From contig CAXIPT010000009.1 in assembly GCA_964030475.1 (NCBI GenBank), positions 2,819,605 through 2,883,604 on the forward strand: a stretch of DNA of 64,000 nucleotides, given 5' to 3'. Under the pieces are notes generated by a model. The model had not been told where the DNA came from, did no database searches, and saw only the letters and a program-made list of their open reading frames with translations. The position numbers were made by a program, and so were the translations under genes. Below, piece after piece: positions 1-12,207 of the stretch (the first letter of the stretch is position 1; every line of letters begins with the position of its first letter). The DNA is from Tethya wilhelma (lineage: Eukaryota; Porifera; Demospongiae; Tethyida; Tethyidae).

Positions 1-11
1 TAGTCACTTAC

Positions 12-3000
12 GCAAATTTTGGATGGCTTCAGTCATAGCTGCTATTGAAGTGTTCATTGCCTGTATGCTTGCACTGTTCTGTTTGGACATCACTTCCATT
101 TGTTTCAGCATCAGTTCGTATTGTTTCTCCATTTCTTTCTTGTTCTCTTTGGTGATCTCGGCCATCTCCTTCATTTGAGCTTTCATGAAATCTTCGGACT
201 TTTGTCTTTCAGCTTCAATTCGTTTCTCCTGTTGGTCACGAATCTTTTCCATTTCTTTTTGGTGAGCCTCTTCCATTGCTTGCATCTTCTGTTGTGCCAT
301 TTTAGTATCATTTTTCATTTGCTCTGTCATTTTCTTCAGCTCTTCATCTCTTTTAGCAGATTTTGCCTTTTCTTCTTCCAATTTTCGAAGTACTTCAAAT
401 TTCTCTTTCTTAAATCCCTGAAGACGCTTGTAACTCTCTTCTTGGGATTTTATGAAAGTTCTCTTCTCTTCGTAAACCTCCCATTTAGCTGGACCAATAG
501 CACACTTGTTGTACTTTTCAAGAAGTGTTTGCAGATCTGCTGAAAGATCTTCGAAGGTATACTTGACATCTTCCTGCTTGATTTTCATTTCGATTTCTTT
601 GTAGAGCTGATTGAACAAATCTTGACACTGTGAACGAGACATCTGGTGATTGCTCTTTGCAAACTTGAGCAGAATTCCACCAGACACAACTTTCTTTGAG
701 ATTTGCTGACTTTCACCTTGGATAGGAAGACTCATACTTTCATTTTCCTCAAACACAGCTGTAGAGTGCTCAAGCTCAGTGATAAGACTATCCAAAGTTA
801 GTCCAGTGCTAGTAGTAGGAGTGGCTTGAGAAGGTACACCCAAAAAGTGGCCAACTTGCTTCATGAGTGCTTGTGTTTTGCTGAATAGAATTAAACGGTG
901 CAGTCCAAACAGAGTTTTCGAATCTGACCCATCTTGTGAGTCCTCCTCTATTGGAAGGCCGACTTCAGCAATCTTTTTCTTCATTTCGTCTTCGTACTCT
1001 TGAACCAGTTCCTCTAGAACCTTTCTGCATCTTGCTTCAACGGCTGCCTGCCACGTGTCATTGATGCAAGGAATGGAATTCGGATCGTTAACAGCTTGAA
1101 CATACTGCTCTGTCATAGCAGCAAGCAGAGGACCATCCACTACTTTCCCTTCGGTAAATCCATTCTTGGCTTGTAAGTTTTGTAGAACATACTGGACCAC
1201 ATCCTCCACTTGTTCGTTGAACCGAGGCTCCAAGCTTGACTGCTTTGTGACTATGTCCTGNACACCTTCTGTGTATGTGGCCTCCAGAACTCTCTGCCAG
1301 GTTGAGCCAATGACAGGAATACCACCAGGTGAGTTGAGAGCATCAACATAAAGTTGAAGCATATGAGCAAGTTCTAAATAAGTATAGGCAATATTAAGAG
1401 TTTACACAACATCAAGTAAAAATCCAGAAATAATTTAAGCTCCAAAACTCTAACATACGGAATCCACTGATAACGCTGCCACCCCTATAGGCCTTCTTAG
1501 GATAGCAATTGTCATAGATTCTCTTCTTCACATAAGCCAACTTTTGGAGGAACTTTGGACTGATATCTTCTTGGAAGAGAGGATTGTCAATGTTCTGCAT
1601 GACGACTGGATCAGTAGAGGGGGGAGGAAGGGTCTCGGCATCAAAGGAGTTGAAGAAACCCAAGAGACATCGATGGATCTCAGTTTGAGCTTCATCATCA
1701 GTGGCATCTGCTGCAAAAACCTGTCACGGTAATGCATTGTATAGCATAACAGAAAAGTATAATTTGCTGCCTGCCTATAATGTGATGCTGCATGCCTTAG
1801 CCTACTAATATATAGAGGGTATACTATTAATTTTAGTCTTGGCAATGATAATCATTGTCAGGTAAGAGTATATGCAAGATAAAGCTTTTAACTTTGAGAT
1901 GTACTTTTTGCAACAGATGGTCTTTGATGTGACAAGGCCGGTCATGTTTATCAGTGGGAATCAATGTGACATCCCGTAGTAACCACACAAACCTAGGGTT
2001 GGAATACGCAAGCTTGTAAGTAGCACTTTTCTGATCAGCAAACTCCCCAGCCTGTACTTGAATATTCTTAGACAGGTTGGCTACAAAGCTGTGATCACAT
2101 AACAGTAAAGGAACCAAATTACTATGCCCAACAATAATATTATAACGCTATGCCCACTAATAATTAAAAACACACAGCTGCATGAAACAATTAATCATGA
2201 ATTGTAGAATCATTTATGCCACAATATGTAGGATACTGCATTTGGTTCAGATTCTGTCTTCTTGGCACAGTCATGGAGTTGTAGATCAGAACTGAACTGA
2301 GAAGGACACTCAACGTGAAGATTTGGTTGTCGCCACGGTCACTAGCTTGGGCCGCATCAATTCCCTCTGTGTCCAGAAAAATCATGGTCACCTCATCGTC
2401 AGGGTATTCCTTCAGCTTGACTTTAAATGGTTGATCCCACATCCAGATCCCCATGGTTTTTGGATCCATTGTGGGACCAAGATCAAAATGGCACTCAACA
2501 TCACTGAGTTTACTGATCAGCTGACTCAGCACATAGGATTTCCCTGATCGGCATGGCCCAACAATGCTCACAATGCACACTGGACCCGATATAGACTTCA
2601 AGATCTCCACAGCAGCAGGGTTGAGGTTGAGCTTAGACCGTTTCCTTTTAAGGAGCTTCCACTCATTCTTTTCTTCATCCCATTGAACATCATTAGGAAG
2701 ACACAATGGTATTGCTTTGCCTGAACTGCATCAGAAAACATCATACTTTATAATTATTACAATGTTTTGCAGGTAAAATGTCAACGCATGCAGCTGGTAT
2801 TAAATTTTGCTTGTTGAACAACATCAAAACAATACATTCTGAACAAGATATATATTAAGTCCATCTGGTTTAAGAATGCCGCCAGAAGTGAAATTATGAG
2901 ATTCATGCAACACTTTCATATACATGGGGCGAAATAGCTAACTTTTGATTGGTAAGGTGTAGGAAGCTGGAAAAGCAACCAAAAGAATGGGAAACACAAG

Positions 3001-4921
3001 CACTTTCCAATGCTGCTTGAAATTTTGAAACTCTAAGTAAGTTGACATATGTACCCTACCAGCACAGTTCATGGATATTGTGTTTACATTGAACTTACGA
3101 AATTCTTTGTCGCTTTGCTGGAGGAGTGCTTAGTGACTCATGATCAGAAGAAGCACTTCTTACTGAAATTAATGGCATTAGCACCTCAGTGAGTCAGCAA
3201 TGTCATGACTATAATAATAAAAATTATAGGTATAATCTTCGACTTACTTGGCAGACGTCTAATTGAGTNAGCAACAACATCAGCATTCCTTGCTTTCACA
3301 GGAGACGATCTTGCAACAGAGAAACTACCGGATGAACCACGAATTGGTATTGGTCGTTTAGGCGGTCGAGCCATAGTAGGAAGAGTATAAAGTTGTATAG
3401 CCTTTTCTCGCCACTGAGATTTTTCATTCTGTCTCACAGTCACTGGCATCTGGCTAGTAGTATTGTGTGTACTTCCTATCAACAAACAGTTAGGAAGGAC
3501 TCAAAACAAAATTCCACTGTTGTGTAAGTTCTCGCCAGCGCTCTCTCCAGAGTGCTCTAGAGACTTTCTGCAAGTTTTTTTTGGCTAATTCAGTAAGCAA
3601 ACTGTCTGGGAGAGGCTATTAAATGAATTTGAAGGCTTAGATTTCTTTCCCTGAAAGTTTATAAACATGAACATTTTGTATTGTGTCAATGGGACAGTTC
3701 CAGTGGCCTGTCACGGAGAATTTGGACCCCCCTATTTTGGTCCCCCCCCGGTCCAAATACTTCGTTGTAATTGGACCCCCGGTCCAAAAACTTTATAGCG
3801 TATGGACCCCCCGGTCCAAATACTTCAGCAAGTGCTTGAAGTTACTGTTCCTAGTTGTAGTGCTTGGACCCCCCCCCTCTAAACCTGACTACATTGCATG
3901 GCATGGCATGCATTGATAATAAAGACAAGCAAGAGAATAAAATTTAACAAAAATTAACGAAACATAATAATACCACTACGGTAACCAGTCTTTTACAGCT
4001 ATAATATTATACTGTAGCACTATAAAGAAAGCTACAGAAAGATATTACTGTAACACATTAATAAGTTACGATTATTTCTTTTCACCAACAATCTCACATC
4101 ATCATTATTTGACCATCAGTAACATTATTCTGGTTCTCCTTGCTAGGCTTGCATTCCCTAGCCTAGCAGTGGCTGTGGATATCTCAGTATATAGGCCTAA
4201 TGTAACTATATCACAATCATATGGTACACTGTCAGTATAATGTCATCTTTTGCACACTTATCATAGATTCGGTTAATAAATCCTACCTTCAGTTCTCAGT
4301 TTAGCCTGATGCGATCCATTTTGAGAACACTGTTCCTATATCCTAGCAAATTAGACTAATAGATATTATGCATGGAGAGCAGAGGACTGAGGAACTTGCA
4401 GAATTAAACTCTCAATCAAAATTATGATCTACATGTCCACCAGGATGAAATATCTGTCAAACTTATGCGCTTACCAGCGCGTGCTGATATCCTCCAACAT
4501 GATTGCAAAAATTCAACTTGAGATCACAAGGGGGGTCCAAATATTTCAGAGGGGGTCCATTGCCTATGAAGTATTTGTTCCGGGGGGTCCAAATACTACG
4601 GGGGTCCCTTCACTACGTGACAGGCCCATTCCTACTATACGTACTACCGTACGTATGATATTGACACAACAATCAATCACTGCGCTCACATTTAATTAGC
4701 ACAATCATGCTATATGTATACCTTTGCATGGATCTCAGGCTACTCTACTATTTATGCTATGGGGCTCGGTCAGGCTCACTTGCCCTCCAAAATTTTACAC
4801 CATATGGGTTTGACCTCAAAGCTTAATGCTTAGAGAGGCAGAAAAGCCTCAGATCTTATTTATCTTCGTATAATATGCCATTTTTGAAAACTAGACTTGC
4901 TGTTCTTGAGATATAGTTGGA

Positions 4922-4961
<40 letters not shown>

Positions 4962-6110
4962 AGACAAAATGACTACCTTAACTCTATATATACACGTGTG
5001 CACGCATATACCAATTGAAGGGTTAATAACTATAACAAACAGGACACACTGCACATAAAATGACAAATGCATGAAGCTTACAAATAATAAATATTATACT
5101 AAATGCACAACTCACCATTATAATCTGAAGACAATTGTGATTCTGAACTAACAGCACCTTGGGTCTTGAGCTGATTTTCTCTCTTATCCGTTTGGAATTC
5201 ATTTCTGTACAACCATTCATCATCTATCTTGAGCTCAACGATCTGGTAGCCACGATAGAATGTTTTAGCATATTCTCCTGTAGATTTTGCACGAATCAGA
5301 TCAATAAAAGACTGAGGGATGAACCAACTGATGGTCAGTGAGCCTGCCATAATACAATCAAACAGTGCCGTTAGAGATGGAAGTACAAAGAATCTTGCAA
5401 CGGCTTTCCAGATGTCAGCAACATAATCGAGAGTCTCGACAGTTATTGGACGATCCAGTTTGATAGTTAGCTTTCGAAAAAACTTTCCATTATATCTGCC
5501 AAGATCTAGAGGTGATGGTTCATCAAGATCCACTTGGCAAAAATCTACGTACTCAGCAAGTTTGGTAGTTGTGTAGAAATTGGCAAGCATCCTCTCATAG
5601 CAATCAATCAGTTGATGTGTTTCAGCTTCCGCAAACTTCTCAGCTACAGCCTTCAGAGGAGAATAGTGAGAGTAGGTCCAAAGACCTTTGTCAGTAATGA
5701 CACGAAAGATGGCAGAAACTGTTTCTGACGTAGGCTGTATACATTCGACAACTTCAGGAGGAAATGACATCTTGATAGTAACAATAAACTCATCCATATC
5801 AAGTTGACCTTCTTTCTTGATCAGTATGCGGCGTACGTCTAGGATTAAATTGGTAAACAATTTTCGAATTTTGCCCTCATTTTCTTCCAAAATTTGTGGT
5901 TTTTTTTCACCAAGACAACCTGCATGAAATGATAGAGTCACATGCACGCATCAAAGATAAACTTTCATTAATAGAATGCTCACAGTGCTCAGAGGACGGT
6001 GACCATACGTGGTCTGTTTAATTATGACCCTTTATAGCGCGCGCGCGTAAAGGGTCTGGATACCATCGCGGCGCCAGACAGACCTACCTGGATACCTACC
6101 TGGATAGTGN

Positions 6111-6179
<69 letters not shown>

Positions 6180-7855
6180 GTGCACATATGAAGCTTAAAA
6201 TTCATAGTGCATACCTATAGCAGCTGCTGTCTCAATCTGAGCAGTAATTGCAGGCCAATTGATACGTTTTTCTGATAGAGGCAAACTCTGGTTGCTATCA
6301 CCGGAAGATGTTTCTGAACCAATCTTATGAATTTGTCCTTTACTTAACACATCTTCCTTTCTGTACAAGCATTCATCATCTATCTTAAGCTCAATGATCT
6401 CTGGGGAAGAGTACGGATAAAATACCTGAGCAAATTCTTCTGAAGATTTTGCACAAATCAGATCAACGAAAGAGCAAGGAATGAACCAACTGATGGTCAG
6501 TGAGCCTGCCACGACACGATCAAGCAATGCTGTCAGAGATGGAAGAAGAAAGAATTTTGCAACAGCTTTCCAAATGTCAGCAACATAGTCAAGAGTTTCA
6601 GCAGTTACTCGGCATTTAAGTTTGATAGTCAGTTTGCAAAAAAATTCCCTGTCATATTTTGCAGGGTCCAAGGCCAACGGTTGATCAGGATCAACAACTT
6701 CATCGTCACATAACATGATGTAGTCAGCTAGCTTGGTGGTTGTATAGAAACCAGCTAGTTTATTCTCATAATTATCAATCAGTCGTTGTGTTTCTGCTCC
6801 TGCAAATTTCTCAGCTACAGCCTTCAGAGGAGAATAGTGAGAGTAGGTCCAGAGACCTTTGTCAGTAATGTCAAGAAAGATGGCAGAAACCCTTTCCGAT
6901 GTAGGCTGTATACGTTCGACAACTTTAACAGGGAATGAAATCTTGATAAAAACGATGAACTCTTCGATATCAAGCTCACTCTCTTTCTCTATCAGTATGC
7001 GACGAACATTTAAGGTTAAATCAGCAAATAACAGTCGAAGTTTGTCCTCATTTTCTTTCAAAACTCTTTTCTCCTTTTCACCAAGAACTGTGTGGAATGA
7101 TCATTGATAAAAGTTAGACTCATTTATAATTATAATTTTATATTATCTATAATTATTATTGCTTAATTAATAAGGGGCTGGATGTATGGTATCGGGTTGT
7201 CACAAGCTTAACCAATCTACATACGTACCTGGATGATGAAATTCTGTGAGTACTTTACAAACAGCTTCAGCATAGCGGGGTTTTCTTGCTTTATGAAAAG
7301 CAATGATGAGGTTACGATAGGTTGCTTCCAACCCATTTTTCTCTTTCCATTTATAGAGGGCCATCCTCCTATGTAAAATCAATGAAAAGACAAATACAGT
7401 ACAAAGATTAATACACTAATTACGTTAACATCAAGCTCAGGCTGTGCATGTTCACAGACCAAAAATTGGCTCAGTTAATGGGAGTGCACAGCTCGTACAC
7501 AAGCTTTAAAATACGGCCAGCAATGGAACTGACAAAAGCTGCATTCACTCTATGCATTTGATATGCATTCTGAGCACTGAACTAGCGAAGACAATAACTA
7601 AGACAGTTCTTACACTTGCAAATTAAGTTCGTCCTTATGCTTTGTTTTGATCTCCTCCACGTTTACTTCGCTCAGTCCCAAAGCATCGGAAAGGTCTCCC
7701 TCCCACGCAGAGATGAAGTTGGCTATGGTTCCAAGATGAGTGGTCTGTTTCAATGAAGTATCGTACAAGGAGTCGATTGTCTTGTCTAGCTTCCATCGGT
7801 TGTCTTGAGGAACGAGATCAAAGTACTTCACAACACTGCTAGCTTGTGCAGCCAT
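12..7855 (-). CDS. Death domain - tandem unknown domain - GBP-like large GTPase (GBP-1), 3' end outside window
   Basis: Ten phase-consistent exons: 7855-7614, 7368-7229, 7087-6215, 5919-5116, 3475-3248, 3162-3099, 2725-2237, 2088-1905, 1720-1459, 1373-12. About 1549 residues so far. Exons 1-2 give a Death-like fold (residues ~10-120). Exons 3 and 4 are two copies of one ~270-residue domain I do not recognise (shared motifs TDKGLWTYSHYSPLKAVAEK and AGSLTISWFIP). Exons 5-6 are basic linkers (PPAKRQR). Exon 7 holds the GTPase P-loop GPCRSGKS (Lys ~846) and DTEG; exon 8 has the GBP-type RD guanine motif (LLRDV). Exons 9-10 give the helical domain and a long Glu/Lys coiled coil. Family knowledge: GB1/RHD3 GTPases bind GTP, oligomerise and act on membranes in host defence. 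The frame stops at position 4, but the stop overlaps a perfect donor GTAAGT (11-6), so the gene probably continues to the left. N at 1261 and 3279. Product inferred from motifs; no database search. Confidence 0.8.
3705..4626. mobile_element. TIR element with GGTCC-rich subterminal repeats in GBP-1 intron 4
   Basis: Short inverted termini GGCCTGTCACG at 3705-3715 and CGTGACAGGCC at 4616-4626. Just inside each end are several GGGGTCCAAATA-type units (3720-3870 and 4530-4608) in opposite orientation. The interior is AT-rich with no credible gene. The sequence outside the termini (3483-3700, then 4627-4662) matches one uninterrupted stretch at 61495-61760 on the opposite strand, which looks like a related unoccupied site. 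Class not assigned; no clear target-site duplication. Confidence 0.55.
4923..4960. repeat. (CA)n microsatellite
   Basis: About 18 uninterrupted CA units in an intron of GBP-1. The rest of this intron (about 4660-5100) shows no gene. Confidence 0.95.
6111..6180. repeat. (CA)n microsatellite, preceded by an N
   Basis: Long CA tract between GBP-1 exons 3 and 4, beginning right after the ambiguous base at 6110. Its true length is probably not resolved in the assembly. Confidence 0.95.
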
Positions 7856-8037
7856 ATCTGCTCAAAGTGGGTGATTTCAAATTTTCGGTCTAATTATGCG
7901 TGAGCCCTACCCATCTCTCACAATTAACTTGGGCAAAAACAAAAAAATTTTAAAAATATAAATATTATTATTTTAAAGCCAAAATTGGTGTTCACAAAAC
8001 ACACAATAACAGTAGAAAACTAGCTGAACCCTCTGAC

Positions 8038-9162
8038 TCAATGACACTCAGAAATGCTATCAAAATCAACCCGATGTTTCTCTGACAATTTCTTCCCAAG
8101 TCTCTTATTATGAATGGGATAGACACACACCACTTCCACCACAGTCACCCAGTTGGGACAGTTGGACTTCAGATAGGCTTCCAAACACCTCAGCTTTCTC
8201 TGGTGTCCTTGAAGATTGTGTTCGTACCTAAGACCACTCAAAACCGATTCCGGTAATCTCAGTCCAGAACACAGACTTTCCCAATCTCCAATTTCAGCCA
8301 GTTCAATATTCAATTGATGGGCATTATCCATAATACGGTGATGAGTGCAACAATTGGTGTTTTGGTCACTAGGTACATGGTCATTTTCATTGGTGTTTTG
8401 GTCACTAGGCACATGGTCATTTTCATTGGTGTTTTGGTCACTAGGCACATGGTCATTTTCATTGGTGTTTTGGTCTGGTTTAGTATTATGGTCTTCAAGA
8501 ATGTCATAAATTTTCTTCACAATGTCCTTCAAAACTGTAATACTCAAAAAATCTGAAATAAAGAGATATACAGTCTCAGCATGACCAATGATACAGTACT
8601 AGTAGGACATTTCTGTTGGTGTGTTGCATGATATGCCTAAATGCCATATACAATTACGGAAATTTTTTCTTCTGGTTTTTGCTGATTTGTAGCTATGAAA
8701 TTTTGCTATATATATTTGTATTTTGAAATTTGTATGGTGCAAAATTTTATATTTTTTGGATAATACATGCTGGCTGTTCCACATAATAATTATACAAAAA
8801 ATATTTTGAACTTAGTTATTCTATTTCATTTAGTCCCAAGAACACTTACATTTATTTATCAGCAGCTCCTTATGACTGTCACGGAGGGAATACATAGTAG
8901 CACCAAGTCCAAGAAGGATCAGAAGGGTAAGTAGTGTGGAAGGTTTGAAACAGTTACATTTATTGACAGGTGCAGGTTGGGGTTCTTGATGAGGAGAAAC
9001 ATGGTGACCATTTTGTCTCTTTGTACGTTGAGTACCACCCTTGGCAACTTCAATGACCATATCAACCAAGTCTCTCCTCTTAGCGGAGTAGAAACTCTTT
9101 ACCAAATTTTCAAAAGTAGCTCCATTGCCATGTCTCTGTTTCAGTGTCTTAATACTTCTATC
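8038..9162 (-). CDS. Death-TM-Death gene, copy 1 (first half-domain missing)
   Basis: Exons 9162-8850 and 8552-8038, joined in phase 1. The first encodes the second half of a Death-like domain (GATFENLVKSFYS), a basic/Pro-rich linker, CNC, a hydrophobic span (LLTLLILLGLGATMYSL) and a short tail. The second encodes a repeated DQNTNENDHVPS linker (three copies) and a complete Death domain (IELAEIGDWESLCSGLRLP to KLSEKHRV). Compared with copy 3 (24959-22929), the exon giving the first half of Death domain 1 is absent and one base is deleted near 9140 (CACTGAAAC where copy 3 has CACTATAAAC). In the old frame this creates a stop; in the new frame the exon starts at phase 0 and is open. It may be a pseudogene, or the 3' part of a chimera with the Pro-rich exons at 9515-10681. 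Confidence 0.6.
8351..8480 (-). repeat. 36-bp coding minisatellite (DQNTNENDHVPS)
   Basis: Tandem 36-base units encode a 12-residue Asp/Asn-rich linker before the C-terminal Death domain. There are three full units plus a partial one here, three in copy 2 (about 19440-19570, two of them with Ala for Asp), and one plus a partial in copy 3 (about 23247-23300). Unit number varies between paralogues while the flanking Death domain is almost unchanged. Confidence 0.9.
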
Positions 9163-9514
9163 CTGCACATAGGAAATAAATGTACCATCATAAAGGGTAA
9201 TCTGAAATTTTTAAAACGTGGCCGCAGGGTCATGGGTCCAGAACAAAAATAAGACCACGAAAACTTGTTTTCAATGCCTGAAACGAAATTTTAACCGCAC
9301 GAAAATTTCCCGCTATACGGTAATATACTGGAAAGGAAGAGGCATGGGATCATATGACAATACATCCTAGTAATCTGACACACCCCTCTACCACACAACA
9401 GCTGAGCTTTCAACAGTTTGTATTGAGCACTGTAAAGGGGCAGAATTCCAAAAACAAGGGGCATAGTTGTGCAGGCAAATCTGACGACCCTTTACCACAT
9501 TCAACCAAACTCAC

Positions 9515-10681
9515 AGCATATCCTCCTGGTGTTTGCTGAGAAGGAGGTGGAACAGAGTAGCCGGGGGTAGTAGAGGGGTAACTGGGTGTGGGGCCACTCG
9601 GAGGATAATTGGAGGGGGCTGGTGGATAGGGGGCAGGTCCAGAAGGAGGGGGAGGTCCTCTGCCAAAGCCAATACCACCTGCTAGGAATGATATAGACAT
9701 TAAGTTTGAGAAGACAAACACAAATATAGCATATCCATGGAGCAAAAATATGCTATGTCTTTGATTCTGTGATGTATAGTGACAATTTTGTCAGTTAATA
9801 TCATGAAACCAATCACTTCTTAGTTTGGTCCATGGATAGAAGTGTTTTTCTTCACGAATAGCTATTCCATTTACTGATTATCAGTTGAAAAAATCAAAAC
9901 AAGAAATTATTGAGAACTGCGTATAATTTATGTTCATTCCAATAGTCATTATCAGTATTATCATACACACAGTGAATGCTTGTAAACGGTCTACCAAAAG
10001 TTGTGTAAACGTATGCTAATGGATGCCAAATTTATAAGGAAGGGTTATTTGGTGTTTGTTGTAGCTCATATTAAAGGCTGCCTGCGATTCTCTTAGAATG
10101 CTTCGATCAGTTGCTCAAAAGCTAGCAGGCAGAAATGTACTCTTAAAGTCAGCGCAAACTAAAGAGTCGACTTTGTTTCTTAAAACTACATAAACCATGT
10201 TAGTTTAACTGACCTGAGGGTGCTGGCATGGTTGGTTGAGAAGGATAGCCTCCAGCACTAGGAGGAGGTAGCATACCATAAGGTACAGAGCCACCTGGAG
10301 CTGCTCCTGGTACCCGGCAAGGACCGGACTGAGTGAGAGGTGAATGTAAGTATACCACAAACATGGAGTAAAAAACCACAAATGGAATGCATACTGACTA
10401 GAGTAAACTGAAAAATAGAGTAAACTGTTCAGTTGAACTATTAAAAATGAGTGACTCAGTCTAGTTTAGAGTATCCTTTCACGCATGCATCTACATTTGA
10501 AATTTAACAACATTATATGCACACAAAATTTATTTGAAGGGGAAAGAAAACACTCCAAAGATGCTAGCGACAACCAACCTGAGTGGGTGGACCGCTCGGA
10601 AGGTATGGAGCGCCTCCACCAGCTCCAGACGGCATGGGTATTCCCTGTTCCAGGCTGTTGAGGAGGGTAGCCAGTCGGTGG
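9515..10681 (-). CDS. Pro/Gly/Tyr-rich exons (annexin A7/A11- or lifeguard-type N-terminus), partial
   Basis: Three exons, 10681-10579, 10328-10214 and 9678-9515, with good splice borders and matching phases (0, 1, then phase 0 out). They encode low-complexity peptide rich in PPxGYPP, PSGP and PGGY motifs, as in the N-termini of annexins A7/A11, PEF proteins or TMBIM/lifeguard proteins; no core domain of those families follows. The first exon changes frame in the middle (PPTGYPPQQPGTGN in one frame, MPSGAGGGAPYLPSG in another), so there is a one-base lesion or sequencing error. A possible first coding exon of seven codons lies at 11984-11964, beyond the foldback element. The next downstream minus-strand exon is Death-TM-Death copy 1 at 9162, which accepts phase 0. 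Function not assigned. Confidence 0.45.
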
Positions 10682-10719
10682 CTGTGAGGGCGGGTCAAAA
10701 TTTTGTTCTCTAATTACTC

Positions 10720-11957
10720 CACTTGTGGCTCAATATAGGACGTGGCTTGATTTTTATTTTTGGCTGTTTACTAGTTACATTAGCCCGTAGGTTAATACTG
10801 TAACAGTAAACCCTGCAAAGCTCAGGTAGCTAAACACAAAACAAGATACATGCAAGTGAACACTGAATGGTAAACACAGGTAAGTACACGTAAACCAAGG
10901 TAAACAGAGGTAAACAGAGGTAAATGCAGGTAAACAGAGGTAAACAGAGGTAAATGCAAGTAAACAGAGGTAAACCAAGGTAAACAGAGGTAAACAGAGG
11001 TAAATGCAGGTAAACAGAGGTAAGCCAAGGTAAACCAAGGTAAACACAGGTAAATGCAAGTAGACCAAGGTAAACAGAGGTAAACACAGGTAAACCAAGG
11101 TAAACAGAGGTAAACCAAGGTAAACAATGGTTGCGTTTACCTCTATTTACTTGCATTTACCTTGTTTTACCTCGAGATCTGTTTATATACCTTGGCTTAC
11201 TTGTGTTTAACTTGCACTTACCTCTGTTTACCTGTATTTACCTGCGTTTACTTGTGTTTACCTTGGTTTACTTGTGTTTACCTCTGTTTACCTTGGTTTA
11301 CCTGCGTTTACCTCTAATTACTTGCATTTACCTCTGTTTACCTTAGTTTACCTTGGTTTACCTTGTTTTACCTCTGTTTACCTGTGTTTACTTGTGTTTA
11401 CCTCTGTTTACCTTGGTTCACCTGCGTTTACCTCTATTTACTTGCATTTACCTCAATTTACCCAAAACAAGGTAAACCAAGGTAAACAGAGGTAAACACA
11501 AGTAAACCAAGTTGGTTTACTTGTGTTTACCTCTGTTTACCTTGGTTTACCTTGTTTTTCTCTGTGAACCTGTGTTTACTTGTGTGTACCTCTGTTTACC
11601 TTGGTTTACCTGCATTTACCTCTATTTACTTGCGTTTACCTTGTTTTACTTGTGTTTACTTCTGTTTACCTTGGTTAACTTGCGTTTACCTTGTTTTACT
11701 TCCATTTACCTTGGTTTACTTGTGTTTACCTCTGTTTACCTGCGTTTACCTCTGTTTACCTGCGTTAACCTCTATTTACCTTGGTTTACCTGTGTTTACC
11801 TTTGTTTACTATTATTCATCTGTTTTCATCTCTGCCATTAACAATTACATGTATACCACACACATTGCATATTGGCTATTTTACTATATTAACCTAATGT
11901 AACTAGTAAACAGCCAAAAATAAAAATCAAGCCATGTCCTATATTGAGCCAGGTCTA
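10720..11957. mobile_element. Foldback-like element built of a TTTACC-type minisatellite
   Basis: A large imperfect palindrome. Unique outer arms of about 55 bases (TGGCTCAATATAGGA at 10726-10740, its complement at 11937-11951) enclose many 6- to 12-base units of the type GGTAAACAGA on the left (about 10865-11128) and TTTACCTCTG on the right (about 11145-11810), meeting near 11130-11145. AATTACTC occurs at 10712-10719 and 11958-11965, a probable 8-base target-site duplication. Long inverted arms made of tandem repeats are the design of Drosophila FB/Galileo foldback elements. Open frames through it are repeat translation (VYLCLPLFT) and not proteins. Confidence 0.8.
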
Positions 11958-12207
11958 AATTACTCGAAAGCCAGCCCCGCCCATTTAGGGGTCCACGAAC
12001 AAATGAAAACAAAAATTAATCAACTGCTAAATACTGATACTGCTCTACCACCAAAGCAACACAAAACCAAGATTAGTTCATGACGTTAAGATAATAATTA
12101 TTATACAGATAATAATTATAATAAAATTATAGATGTCACAATAGACTTACTTTCTATAGTATAATATATTATATATTAAAAATTATGATTGTGACGGTCT
12201 TATGCAA

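Noticed and set aside
8310..8507. Shadow frames rich in TKTPMKMTM over the 36-base repeat
   Set aside because: They arise from the other frame of the DQNTNEN repeat; the phase-consistent exon encodes the Death domain frame.
10775..11902. Several open frames of 60-116 codons on both strands rich in VYLCLP and LFT
   Set aside because: They are translations of the TTTACC-type minisatellite and occur in several frames at once; no start, splice or domain support.
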